DNA from: Rubrivivax gelatinosus IL144
GTDB taxonomy: Bacteria; Pseudomonadota; Gammaproteobacteria; Burkholderiales; Burkholderiaceae_C
NCBI RefSeq assembly: GCF_000284255.1
Contig: NC_017075.1
Span: forward strand, 3,100,001 to 3,164,000
Length of the DNA stretch: 64,000 nt
Reading direction: 5' to 3'
The notes below the pieces were generated by a model. The model saw only the letters and a list, made by a program, of their open reading frames with translations. It made no database searches and was not told the origin of the DNA. The translations under genes were made by a program, and so were the position numbers. Below, piece by piece: positions 47,958 to 57,300 of this stretch; position 1 is the stretch's first letter; every line of letters starts with the position of its first letter.

Positions 47958-49526
47958 ATGGCGGCGTTCGAGCAGGTTCTCTTGCTGTTCCTCGCCGCCG
48001 TGGTGCTGGCCGCGGCGGCGCGGCGGGTCGGTGCGCCGTATCCGGTGTTCCTGGCGATCGGCGGCGCGCTGCTGGCCTTCGTGCCCGGGGCGCCGCAGCT
48101 GAGCCTGCCGCCCGAACTGGTGCTGGCGCTGTTCGTCGCGCCGGTGCTCGTCGACGCCGGCTTCGACGCCTCGCTGCGCGACCTTCGCGACAACTGGGGG
48201 CCGCTGCTCGGCCTGGTGGTCGTGGCGATCGGCCTGACGACGGCGGCGGTGGCGCTGGTCGTGCATGCACTCGCGCCCGGCGTGCCCTGGGCGGCGGCGG
48301 TCGCGCTGGGCGCGCTCGTCGCCCCGCCCGATGCCGTGGCGGCGACGGCCGTCCTGCGCCCGCTGCGCCCGCCGCAGCGGCTGCTGAGCGTCCTGGAAGG
48401 TGAGAGCCTGCTCAACGACGCCAGCGCGCTGCTGATCTATCGCCTGGCCGTCGGCGCCGTCGCGGCGGGCGGTTTTTCGGTGCAGGCGGTGGCGCCGACC
48501 TTTCTGCTCGGCGTGGCCGGCAGCCTCGTCGCCGGGCCGGTGCTCGGCTGGCTGGTGCAGCGTGCACTCGAGCGTGTGCAGCACATCCCGACCTCGATCA
48601 TCCTGACCTTCCTCGGCGCGATCGGCGTCTGGCTGTTCGCCGAGCGCGTCGGGCTGTCGGGCGTGCTGACGACGGTCTGCTTCGCGATGACCTTGTCGCG
48701 CACCGCGCCGGCACGGGTGCCGGCCCGCGTGCGCCTGCCGACCAACGCGGTCTGGGCGACGGTCGTCTTCGCGCTGAACATCTTCGCGTTCATCTTCATC
48801 GGGCTGCAGATCAGGCCGATCCTGGTCGAGCTGGCCCCGGCGCTGCGCGAGCAATACCTGACGGTGGGCGCCGCGGTGCTGGCGACCGTCATCGGCGTGC
48901 GCATCGCCTGGCAGATGTCGTTCAACGCGGTGCTGCGCTGGCGCGACCGCCGCTTCGGCTTCCGGCCGCCGCGCCCGATGCTGCAGCCCACCGCGGGCAG
49001 CGGGCTGGTGATCGCCTGGGCCGGCATGCGCGGCATCGTCACGCTCGCCGCCGCGCTGGCGCTGCCCGAAGGCTTCCCGGCACGCGACATGATCGTGCTC
49101 ACCGCCTTCCTGGTCGTGCTCGGGACCCTGCTGCTGCAAGGCCTCACGCTGAGACCGCTGCTTTGCGCCCTGAAGCTCGACGACGGCGACCCGGTCGCCC
49201 ACGAGGAACGGCTGGCACGCGAGCGCCTGCTGCAGGCGGCCTGCAGGCACCTGCCGGCCGGCGGCTCGCCGGCCGTCGATCTCGTGCGCCACGAGCTGAC
49301 GATCCGCCTGGGTCAGATGCACCTGCGGGACGGTCCGAATGCCGCCTTCGGCGCGGAATGCGACACCGCCTACCGCAGCGCGCTGCGGGCCGCGCGGGCG
49401 GCGCTGCTGACGCTGCGCCAAAGCGGCGAGATCGGCGACGACGCCTTCCACCGCCTGGAGAACGACCTGGACTGGATGGAGGTCTCCGACCCGCTGCGGG
49501 CGGCGAACGCCGATGCCACCGAGTAA
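47958..49526 (+). CDS. Na+/H+ antiporter, CPA1 (NhaP-like) family
   Basis: A 522-residue inner-membrane antiporter with about 12 helices (to residue 395) and a cytosolic tail of about 125 residues. Diagnostic segments are ALGALVAPPDAVAATAVLRP (ion-site Asp), LEGESLLNDASALLIYRLAV and GLVIAWAGMRGIVTLAAALA. It exchanges Na+ or K+ for protons. The start at 47958 is the first ATG at the head of helix 1. No partner gene is adjacent. Confidence 0.9.
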   Translation: MAAFEQVLLLFLAAVVLAAAARRVGAPYPVFLAIGGALLAFVPGAPQLSLPPELVLALFVAPVLVDAGFDASLRDLRDNWGPLLGLVVVAIGLTTAAVALVVHALAPGVPWAAAVALGALVAPPDAVAATAVLRPLRPPQRLLSVLEGESLLNDASALLIYRLAVGAVAAGGFSVQAVAPTFLLGVAGSLVAGPVLGWLVQRALERVQHIPTSIILTFLGAIGVWLFAERVGLSGVLTTVCFAMTLSRTAPARVPARVRLPTNAVWATVVFALNIFAFIFIGLQIRPILVELAPALREQYLTVGAAVLATVIGVRIAWQMSFNAVLRWRDRRFGFRPPRPMLQPTAGSGLVIAWAGMRGIVTLAAALALPEGFPARDMIVLTAFLVVLGTLLLQGLTLRPLLCALKLDDGDPVAHEERLARERLLQAACRHLPAGGSPAVDLVRHELTIRLGQMHLRDGPNAAFGAECDTAYRSALRAARAALLTLRQSGEIGDDAFHRLENDLDWMEVSDPLRAANADATE

Positions 49527-49589
49527 GGCCGCGGCAGCGGACGGACCCGGGCCGGCCTACGATGGCCGCATGGCAACCGGAGCCTGCCG

Positions 49590-50513
49590 ATGAACCCGAA
49601 CGAGACCCACCCGCACGCTGCGCCGCCAGCCCCGCGGCGCATCGAGGCGCGCCCTTCCGACGTCGGCGGCATCGTGCTGCGGCGCGCCCTGCCCCACCGT
49701 GCGCTGCGCACCGTCGGCGCGTGGTGCTTCGTCGACCACGCCGGTCCGGCGCACTTCCCGCCCGGCCAGGGCATGCACGTGGGGCCGCATCCGCACATCG
49801 GGCTGCAGACCTTCACCTGGATGATCGAAGGCGCACTGCTGCACCGGGATTCGCTGGGCAGCGAGCAGCTGATCCGCGCCGGCCAGGTCAACCTGATGAC
49901 CGCCGGGCGCGGCATCGCGCACAGCGAAGACCAGGTCGGCGACGGCGGCGCGCTGCACGCCGCGCAGATGTGGATCGCGCTGCCCGACGCCGAGCGCAAC
50001 CGGGCGCCGGCCTTCGAGCACCACGCCGAACTGCCGGTCGTCGAAGGCGACGGCGTCAGCGTCACGGTGCTGGTCGGCGAGGCGCTCGGCCGGCGCTCGC
50101 CGGTGCAGGTGTTCAGCCCGCTGGTCGGCCTGGACCTCGTCGCGCAGCGCGAAGCGACCGTGAGCCTGCCGCTGGATCCCGGCTTCGAGCATGCGGCGCT
50201 GGTGCTGCGCAAGAGCGCCACCGTCGCGGGCGAAGCGCTGGAGCCTGGAACGCTGCTCGATCTGGGCCGGGGCGCCAGCGCCGTCGAGATCCACCTCGCC
50301 GCCGACGCGCAACTGCTGCTGCTGGGCGGCGCGCCGTTCGGGCCGCCGCCGCTGCTGTGGTGGAACTTCGTCGCCCGCACGCAGGACGAGCTGGAGCAGG
50401 CGCTGGCCGACTGGAACGGCGGCAGCGAGCGCTTCGGCGAGGTCCCGGGTGCGGGCTCGCCGCGCCTGGTCGCGCCGTCGCTCGCCGGGCTGCGCCTCAA
50501 GTCCGGCACCTGA
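49590..50513 (+). CDS. Pirin-family bicupin protein
   Basis: A 307-residue bicupin. The N-terminal cupin has the iron ligands in GMHVGPHPHIGLQTFTWMIE and MTAGRGIAHSE. The C-terminal cupin and PFGPPPLLWWNFVARTQDEL match pirins. Such proteins bind Fe; some degrade quercetin, others act as regulators. A GGAG site precedes the ATG. It stands alone between the antiporter and the second ECF42 module. Confidence 0.92.
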   Translation: MNPNETHPHAAPPAPRRIEARPSDVGGIVLRRALPHRALRTVGAWCFVDHAGPAHFPPGQGMHVGPHPHIGLQTFTWMIEGALLHRDSLGSEQLIRAGQVNLMTAGRGIAHSEDQVGDGGALHAAQMWIALPDAERNRAPAFEHHAELPVVEGDGVSVTVLVGEALGRRSPVQVFSPLVGLDLVAQREATVSLPLDPGFEHAALVLRKSATVAGEALEPGTLLDLGRGASAVEIHLAADAQLLLLGGAPFGPPPLLWWNFVARTQDELEQALADWNGGSERFGEVPGAGSPRLVAPSLAGLRLKSGT

Positions 50514-50526
50514 ACCGGGGGCGGCC

Positions 50527-50553
50527 TGTCGAAACGGCGCCCCGCCGTTCGTC
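50527..50553 (+). promoter_or_regulatory. ECF42-type promoter candidate, module 2
   Basis: TGTCGA-N17-CGTC lies 30-56 bp before the DGPF gene at 50583. Hexamer and spacer equal those of the copy at 17459, with a one-base change in the second element. Because the sigma gene lies downstream in the same operon here, this arrangement would give positive autoregulation. Confidence 0.65.
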
Positions 50554-50582
50554 GTGCAAGACCACTGCCACAGGAGACGTGC

Positions 50583-51011
50583 ATGCCCCGCTACATGATC
50601 CAGGTCCGCGCCACCGCGATGAGCGAGGCCGGCGACTTTCCCGACGACCCGACGCTGGTGCCGCGCATGATGGCCTTCCATGACGAGATGGCGCGGGCCG
50701 GCGTGCTGCTCGACGGCGCCGGCCTGCAGCCCAGCAGCCAGGGCTTTCGCGTGCAGTACGACGCCGCCGGCCTGGCGAGCCTGATGGACGGGCCGTTCGC
50801 CGAGACCAAGGAGCTGATCGCCGGCTACACGCTGATCGAGGTGCGCTCGCACGAGGAGGCGCTGGCATGGGCGCAGCGCTTTCCGGCGCCGTTCCCGGGC
50901 CAGGCCTGCTGCATCGAGGTGCGCCCGCTGATGGGCGGCATCGATCTGCCGCCCGAGGACGCCGAGCGCCTGATCCGCGAGCAGCTGGCGGCCATCAAGC
51001 AGCGCCGATGA
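50583..51011 (+). CDS. DGPF-domain (YciI-like) protein, module 2
   Basis: A 142-residue YCII-related protein opening MPRYMIQVRATAMSEAG and carrying the signature SLMDGPFAETKELIAGYTLI. It is longer than the first copy because of a C-terminal tail (PPEDAERLIREQLAAIKQRR). AGGAGACG precedes the ATG. Its stop overlaps the sigma-factor start by ATGA, the classical DGPF-ECF42 operon. Confidence 0.92.
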   Translation: MPRYMIQVRATAMSEAGDFPDDPTLVPRMMAFHDEMARAGVLLDGAGLQPSSQGFRVQYDAAGLASLMDGPFAETKELIAGYTLIEVRSHEEALAWAQRFPAPFPGQACCIEVRPLMGGIDLPPEDAERLIREQLAAIKQRR

Positions 51012-52255
51012 CAGCGTCGATCGAGGCCGTCTGGCGCCTCGAGGCCAGGCGCCTGACCGCAGCGCTGCTGCGCGCGGGCGCCGATCTGGCGCAGGCCGAG
51101 GACTGCGTGCAGGACGCGCTGCTGGCCGCGATGCAGCACTGGCCGGCGGAAGGCTGGCCCGAGCGCCCCGGCGCCTGGTTGATGACCGCGGCCAAACACC
51201 GCCTGCTGGACCGCATGCGCCATGCGCAGATGGCCGCGCGGGAACAGCAGGCGCTGGGCCACGATGCCGACGCGCGCGCCGCGCACGTCGCGCCCGACCC
51301 GCTGGACCTGCTGCTGCAGGACGAGGCCGACGAGGTCGGCGACGACGCCTTGCGGCTGATGTTCATCGCCTGTCACCCCAAGCTCGCGCGCGAAGCCAGA
51401 TGCGCCCTCACCTTGCGTCTGGTGGCCGGCCTGACGGTGGCCGAGATCGCACGCGCGACGTTCACCAAGGAGGCCACCGTCGCGCAGCGCATCTCGCGGG
51501 CGAAGGCGCAGCTGGCCGGCGAGCCGTTCGAGCTGCCGCCGGCGGCGGAGCGCGCCGCGCGCCTGGACGCCGTCTGCACCGTGCTCTACCTGATGTTCAA
51601 CGAAGGCTACGCCGCCAGCCACGGCACCGAGTGGACGCGGCCGACCCTGTGTCACGAGGCCCTGCGGCTGGCGCGCCATCTGGCCGTGCTGCTGCCGGCG
51701 GAACCCGACACCCACGCCCTGCAGGCCTTGATGGAACTGCAGGCTTCGCGCCTGCCGGCGCGGACCGACGCCCACGGCCGGCCGGTGCTGCTGATGGACC
51801 AGGACCGCCGCCGCTGGGACCGGCTGCTGCTGCGCCGGGGCCATGCGGCGCTGGCGCGCTGCCGCAGCCTGACGGCAGCAGGCTCGTCCGGGCCGCGCAG
51901 CCTCGCGCTGCAGGCCGAGCTGGCGGCGGTGCATGCCCGCGCGAGCCGCGCCGAAGACACCGACTGGGCCGAACTGCTGCGGCTCTACGACCAGTTGCTG
52001 GCGCTACAGCCCAACCCGGTCGTGGCGCTGAACCGCGCCGTGGCGCTCAGCCACGCGATCGGACCGGCACAGGCGCTGCCGCTGGTGGAGGCTCTGCCGC
52101 TGAGCGGCTATCCCTGGTGGGCCAGCGCGCGCGCCGACCTGCTGTGGCGGCTGGATCGTGTCGCCGAGGCCCGCGAGGCCCTGCAGGAGGCCATCGCCTG
52201 GACCGCCAACGAGCGTGAGCGCGAGCTGATGGCGGCGCGCCTGGCGCAGATGTAG
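51008..52255 (+). CDS. ECF42-type RNA polymerase sigma factor (second copy)
   Basis: A 415-residue ECF sigma factor. Region 2 includes AGADLAQAEDCVQDALLAAM and KHRLLDRMRHAQ; region 4 includes LTLRLVAGLTVAEIARATF. The long C-terminal extension (about 190-415) has VLYLMFNEGYAAS and LQPNPVVALNRAVALSHAIG, as in the first copy. Overall similarity to the first copy is clear but moderate, so the two are diverged paralogues rather than a recent duplication. It is coupled to the preceding DGPF gene. Confidence 0.92.
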   Translation: MTASIEAVWRLEARRLTAALLRAGADLAQAEDCVQDALLAAMQHWPAEGWPERPGAWLMTAAKHRLLDRMRHAQMAAREQQALGHDADARAAHVAPDPLDLLLQDEADEVGDDALRLMFIACHPKLAREARCALTLRLVAGLTVAEIARATFTKEATVAQRISRAKAQLAGEPFELPPAAERAARLDAVCTVLYLMFNEGYAASHGTEWTRPTLCHEALRLARHLAVLLPAEPDTHALQALMELQASRLPARTDAHGRPVLLMDQDRRRWDRLLLRRGHAALARCRSLTAAGSSGPRSLALQAELAAVHARASRAEDTDWAELLRLYDQLLALQPNPVVALNRAVALSHAIGPAQALPLVEALPLSGYPWWASARADLLWRLDRVAEAREALQEAIAWTANERERELMAARLAQM

Positions 52256-52307
52256 ACCGCGCCGCGGCGGCCGCCCCGGACACCGGGCGTCGTCATCGCG
52301 TTGTCCG

Positions 52308-53288
52308 TCATTCCCACTCGAGCTCGGCATAAGCCGCAGTTAGATTGCGCCGGTGGTACTGGTCGTACAACGCCCAGGCCGAACGCCCTGCCGTCGCGTC
52401 CGCCGCAGCGTCCTGAGCCAGCATCTCGGGCAGCGTTCTGCCGGCCTTGATCGCGCTGCGGACCTGGGCCTGCACCGCCTCCAGGTAGTCGGTCTGCCGC
52501 GCGAGCGTGTCGCGCCAGGCGCCGTGGAAGTCGCCGTGCCCCGGCACCAGCCGTTCGGCCGGCGACAGCGCGAGCTCGCGACAGGCCGCGAGCCAGCCCG
52601 ACAACCTGCCGTCGATCGCCGGGATGCGGCCGACGAACAGCAGGTCGCCCGTCCAGAGCGTGCGCGTGGCCTCGTCCCAGACGGTCAGGTCGTTGTCCGT
52701 ATGAGCCGTCGGCCAGGCCCGCAGCAGCAGCCGTCGCCCGCCGAGGTCCAGGCTGTCCTGCTGCTCGACCAGACGCGAAGGCAGCAGCACCCGCGTCCCC
52801 TCTGCCGGCGGCCCGACGTCGCGCTGCACGGCCCGCAGGTAGCTTCCGGCACGAACCGCGAGCGCGCCCGGCAGGCGCGCGTGTCCGACGAACACCGGCC
52901 CGCCGTCGACGCCCTCGAACGCCGCGTTGCCTAGCACGTGGTCGGGATGCATGTGCGTGTTGACGACGAAGCACACCGGCTTGGCCGTGACGCTGCGCAC
53001 CGCGGCCAGCAGGCGCCGGCCGACTTCCAGCGTGCTGCCGGTGTCGATCACGGCGACGCAGCGATCGCCGACGACGAAGCCGACGTTGGCCACGTCGCCA
53101 CGGTTGGTCTCGTCGAACTCCTGCTGTTCGCCGCGATGCACGTAGACGCCGGCGGCCACGACCTCCAGCGACAAGGGCGCCGCGGCGGCCGCGGCTGCGC
53201 CACCGCGGGGATCGCCGGCGCATCCGGCCAGCCAGACGGCCGCCAGCAGCAGCGCCCACCCGGCGCGGCGGCACGGCGACACGCTCAC
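52308..53288 (-). CDS. Quinoprotein relay system zinc metallohydrolase (MBL fold)
   Basis: A 326-residue lipoprotein (signal ending AAVWLAGCAG) of the metallo-beta-lactamase fold. The zinc motif THMHPDHVLG, further ligand His in WPTAHTDND and Asp/His in TLWTGDLLF and VPGHGDFHG are intact. The sequence and the SoxYZ-like partner match the quinoprotein relay metallohydrolase type 2 group. The start is the GTG at 53288, overlapping the previous stop as GTGA; a GTG two codons on is possible. No quinoprotein dehydrogenase is in the window. Confidence 0.82.
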   Translation of the reverse strand: MSVSPCRRAGWALLLAAVWLAGCAGDPRGGAAAAAAAPLSLEVVAAGVYVHRGEQQEFDETNRGDVANVGFVVGDRCVAVIDTGSTLEVGRRLLAAVRSVTAKPVCFVVNTHMHPDHVLGNAAFEGVDGGPVFVGHARLPGALAVRAGSYLRAVQRDVGPPAEGTRVLLPSRLVEQQDSLDLGGRRLLLRAWPTAHTDNDLTVWDEATRTLWTGDLLFVGRIPAIDGRLSGWLAACRELALSPAERLVPGHGDFHGAWRDTLARQTDYLEAVQAQVRSAIKAGRTLPEMLAQDAAADATAGRSAWALYDQYHRRNLTAAYAELEWE

Positions 53289-54121
53289 GACGCCGTCACG
53301 GGGGCGCTGATGTCGAAAGTGGCCGACTCGGTGTCGACGACCACGGCCTTCAGCTCGCCGGGCCCCGTGGGCTGGACACGAAAGCGCAGGTTCGGGTTCT
53401 CGCTCAGCGTGAAGTCCACGTCGGCGGTCAGCACCGGGCGGCCTTCGAAGGTGATCGCCACGCGCCGCACGAAGCGCGGATGCGGGGCCAGGCGCGTCAG
53501 CTGGTCGATCGCGAGCCCGGAGATGTTGGGGTGGCTCACCATCAGCTGCGCCACGGCCGCTTCTCCGGGCGCCGCGGGCGGGTTCACGCTCAGCCGCATG
53601 CGGCCGAGATGGGCCATCGCTTCGGCGGCGTCCTTGCCGGCCGGCGCCGAGCATCCGCCGGAAGCCTTGACGAAGCGGGTGTCCATGACGAGCCTGCCGT
53701 CGTTCAGTTCGGCGATCGCCCGCACCGTCGTGTATTCCTCGACCCTGACGCGGGTCTCGAAGTCGGCGCGGCCCGACAAGGGCGTGAAGTCGATCGCCAC
53801 CCCGAACGGCGACGGGTTGTGGTCGATGACCAACTGGATGCGCCGGATGTAGCGCTGCGGCGTCTGGGGAATCAGCGCTCGAACGGCGATCGGCACGACG
53901 GCCGCATCCTCCGCCCGGACCGGCGCCTCCAGCTCGATGACGCCGTCCGCCGATCCGATCTCGCGCGTGCCGAACACGGCCTGCCGCAGCGCCGGCCACG
54001 GGTCGGGCTTCTGCCGCCCGGGAGCGTCCGCCGCGGCGCCACGGCCTGCCAGTCCGACGCCCGCGGCCGCGAGGCTCCAGCGGAGCACATCGCGGCGATG
54101 CATGGATCTCGACTCAGGCAT
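53285..54121 (-). CDS. Quinoprotein dehydrogenase-associated SoxYZ-like carrier
   Basis: A 278-residue protein with a Tat-type signal (MHRRDVLRWSLAAAGVGLAG). A SoxY-like domain (VPIAVRALIPQTPQRYIRRI, VIDHNPSPFGVAIDF) is joined by KASGGCSAPAG, holding the single carrier Cys, to a SoxZ-like domain (MVSHPNISGL, RRVAITFEGRPVLTADVDFT). The start at 54121 is six bases after AAGGAG; an ATG at 54127 sits directly on that site. It is co-transcribed with the metallohydrolase by overlap. Confidence 0.85.
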   Translation of the reverse strand: MPESRSMHRRDVLRWSLAAAGVGLAGRGAAADAPGRQKPDPWPALRQAVFGTREIGSADGVIELEAPVRAEDAAVVPIAVRALIPQTPQRYIRRIQLVIDHNPSPFGVAIDFTPLSGRADFETRVRVEEYTTVRAIAELNDGRLVMDTRFVKASGGCSAPAGKDAAEAMAHLGRMRLSVNPPAAPGEAAVAQLMVSHPNISGLAIDQLTRLAPHPRFVRRVAITFEGRPVLTADVDFTLSENPNLRFRVQPTGPGELKAVVVDTESATFDISAPVTAS

Positions 54122-54210
54122 GGTCATCTCCTTTGCCTTGCTCGCCAGCGCCTCCGGCAGCGATCGGCATGCCGGCCAACCTTAGCACCGTGGCGAGCGT
54201 CGAAGCGTTC

Positions 54211-54225
54211 AGCTCTCCGAGAGCT
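54211..54225. promoter_or_regulatory. Perfect 15-bp palindrome upstream of the SoxYZ-like gene
   Basis: AGCTCTC-C-GAGAGCT, 90-104 bp before the start at 54121. Operator-like in size and symmetry. No regulator gene is adjacent on this strand, so its user is unknown. Confidence 0.35.
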
Positions 54226-54379
54226 TCTACTAGGTGGCAAGCGCCGCGCACCATCAAGGGGCGCCTGCGGGCAGGCGAGTCACAGCGCGCGCAGAGTGGG
54301 CGCGCGTGTGCATCGCCGACGCCGGCAGCGGCATCCCAGCCGAGCTCGCCGGGCCGCATCGCGGGCGAACGTCGCCCGT

Positions 54380-57300
54380 TCAGGGCGGGCCGAATCGAGG
54401 CGGCATGAAGGAGCCGCCATCCGGCGTTTGCGGCCCCTGGCGGTCGGTTCTCCTGATCTTGCGCGCCACCCACTGCTCGGCGTCGTCGACGAAGGTGAAC
54501 ACGACCGGGATCACCAGCAGGCTGAGGAAGGTCGAGGTAATCAGGCCGCCGATCACGACGATCGCCATCGGCGCGCGGAAGCTCGGGTCCACGCCCAGGC
54601 CGAGCGCGATCGGCATCATGCCGGCGCCCATCGCCACCGTCGTCATGACGATCGGCCGCGCGCGCTTGCGGCAGGCGTCGACGATGGCGTCCCAGCGCGC
54701 CAGGCCGTGCTCGCGCCGCGCCAGGATCACGTAGTCGATCAGCAGGATCGAGTTCTTGGTCGCGATGCCCATCAGCATCACCAGGCCGATCATCGACGGC
54801 ATCGACAGCGCGGTGTGCGTGACGAACAGCGCCAGGAAGGCGCCCGGCACCGAGAGCAGCAGCGCCGCGAGGATGGTCAGCGGCTGCACGAAGTCCTTGA
54901 ACAGCAGCACCAGCACGACGTAGATGCACAGCACGCCGGTGGCCATCGCCAGGCCGAAGCTCGCGAACAGCTCCTCCATCACCTCGGCGTCGCCCACCGA
55001 GGTCTGCATCACGCCGGGCGGCAGCTGGCGCAGGCTGGGCAGCGCCTGCGCCGCGTCCTGCACCTCGCCCAGCGGCCGCTGGTTGAGTTCGATCTCGAAG
55101 TTGACGTTGCGCAGCCGGTCGTAGCGCGCGATCTCGGACGGGCCGCTGGCGATCTCCAGCGTCGCCACGTTCGACAGCGCGACCGGGCCGCGCCGGCCCG
55201 GCACCGGCAGGCGCGACAGCAGGTCGATGTCCTGCCGCGCATCGTCCGGGAGCCTCACCACCACCGGCACCTGGCGCTGGCTGAGGTCGAGCTTGGCCAG
55301 GTCCTGCTCGTAGTCGCCCGCGGTGGCGATGCGCAGCGTGTCGGCGATGTCGGCCGAGGTGACGCCGAGGTCGGCGGCACGCGCGAAGTCGGGCCGCACC
55401 ACCAGCTCCGGCCGCACCAGGCTGGCCGTCGAGGTGACGGCGCCGATGCCCGGCAGCGTGCGCAGCTCGCGCTCGACGACACGCGCGTGCTCGGCCAGCG
55501 CGGCGCCGTCCTCGCCGGCCAGCACCAGCACGTACTTCTCGTTCGACGAGCCCATGCCCACCTGCACCCGGGCGCCGGGCACGGCTTCGAGCGCGCTGCG
55601 CAGCTGGGCCTCGACGGCCTGCTTGCTCAGGCCCTTGCGCTCGCTGCGGTGCGTCATGTTGACGGTCAGCACCGCGGTGCGAACGTTGGAGCCGCCGCCG
55701 AAGGCGAAGGGATCCGAGCCCGCGCTGCCGCCGCCGATCGCGGTGTAGACCATTTTGACCTGCGGGTTGCGCTGCACCACCTGCCGCGCCTGTTCGGCCA
55801 GCGCGTAGGTCTGCCTGAAACTGCTGCCGGGCGGCAGCGTCAGCGTCACCTGCGTCTGCGACAGGTCGTCGGGCGGGAGGAAGCCGGTGTCCAGCAGCGG
55901 CACCAGCGCGAACGACCCGACGAAGAACAGCGCCGCCGCGGCCAGCGTGCGCAGCCGGTGCTTCAGGCACCAGCGCACCACGTTCAGGTACGGCGCCAGC
56001 CAGCCCGGCTCGCGCGCCTCGTGCCGCGGCGCCTTCAGCAGGTAGGCGGCCATCATCGGCGTCAGCATGCGCGCGACCAGCAGCGAGAAGAACACCGCGA
56101 TCGCCGCCGTCCAGCCGAACTGGACGAAGAACTTGCCCGGCACCCCGCCCATGAAGGCCGTCGGCAGGAACACCGCGATCAGCGTGAAGGTGGTGGCGAT
56201 CACCGCCAGCCCGATCTCGTCGGCGGCCTCCATCGCCGCCTGGTACGGCGTCTTGCCCATGCGCAGGTGGCGCGTGATGTTCTCGATCTCGACGATCGCG
56301 TCGTCGACCAGGACGCCGACCACCAGCGACAGGCTCAGCAGCGTGATGCCGTTGACGCTGAAGCCCAGCAGCTGCATCGCGGCGAAGGTGGGGATGGCCG
56401 CCAGCGGCAGCGCCACGGCCGACACGAAGGTCGAGCGCGCGTCGCGCAGGAACAGGAAGACCACCAGCACCGCCAGCGCGGCGCCTTCGTACAGCAGCTT
56501 CATCGAGCCGTCGTAGTTCTCGACGACGGGGTCGACGAAGTTGAAGGCCTCGGTGAGCTGGATGTCGGGATGCGACTGCTTCAGCCGCTCGAGCGTGGCG
56601 CGCACGCCGTCCGTGACGTCGATCTCGCCGGCGCCGCGCGAGCGCACGATCTCGAAGCCGACCACCGGCTTGCCGTTCAGCAGCGCGGCCGAGCGCTGCT
56701 CGGCCACCGTGTCGGCGACCGTGGCCACCTGGTCGAGGCGGATCTGGCGGCCGTCGCCCAGCGACACGGTCATCGCCGCCAGCTCGGCAGCCGACTGCAC
56801 GGTGGCCAGCGTGCGCACCGACTGTTCGGCACCGCCCAGGCCGGCACGCCCGCCCGAGGCCTCCTGCTGGATGCGGCGCAGCTGGCGCGAGATGTCGGCC
56901 GCGGTGGCGTTCAGCGCCAGCAGCTTGGCCGGGTCGAGTTCGACCCGCACTTCACGCGTGACGCCGCCCACGCGCGTGACGGCACCGACCCCCGGCACCG
57001 CCAGCATCGCCTTGGTGACCTGGTTGTCGACGAACCACGACAGCGCCTCGTCGTCCATGCGTGCCGAGGACACGGTGTAGGTCAGGATCGGCGAGCCGGC
57101 GAGGTCGAGCTTCTGGATCACCGGGTCGCGCAGGTCGGCCGGCAGGTCCGAGCGCACGCGCGCGACGGCGTCGCGCACGTCGTCGACGGCCTCCTGCGTC
57201 GGCTTCTCCAGGCGGAACTCGACGGTCAGCGTCGCGGTGCCGTCCTGCAGGTTGGTGTAGACGTGCTTGACGCCCTGCACCGTGGCGATCGAGTTCTCGA

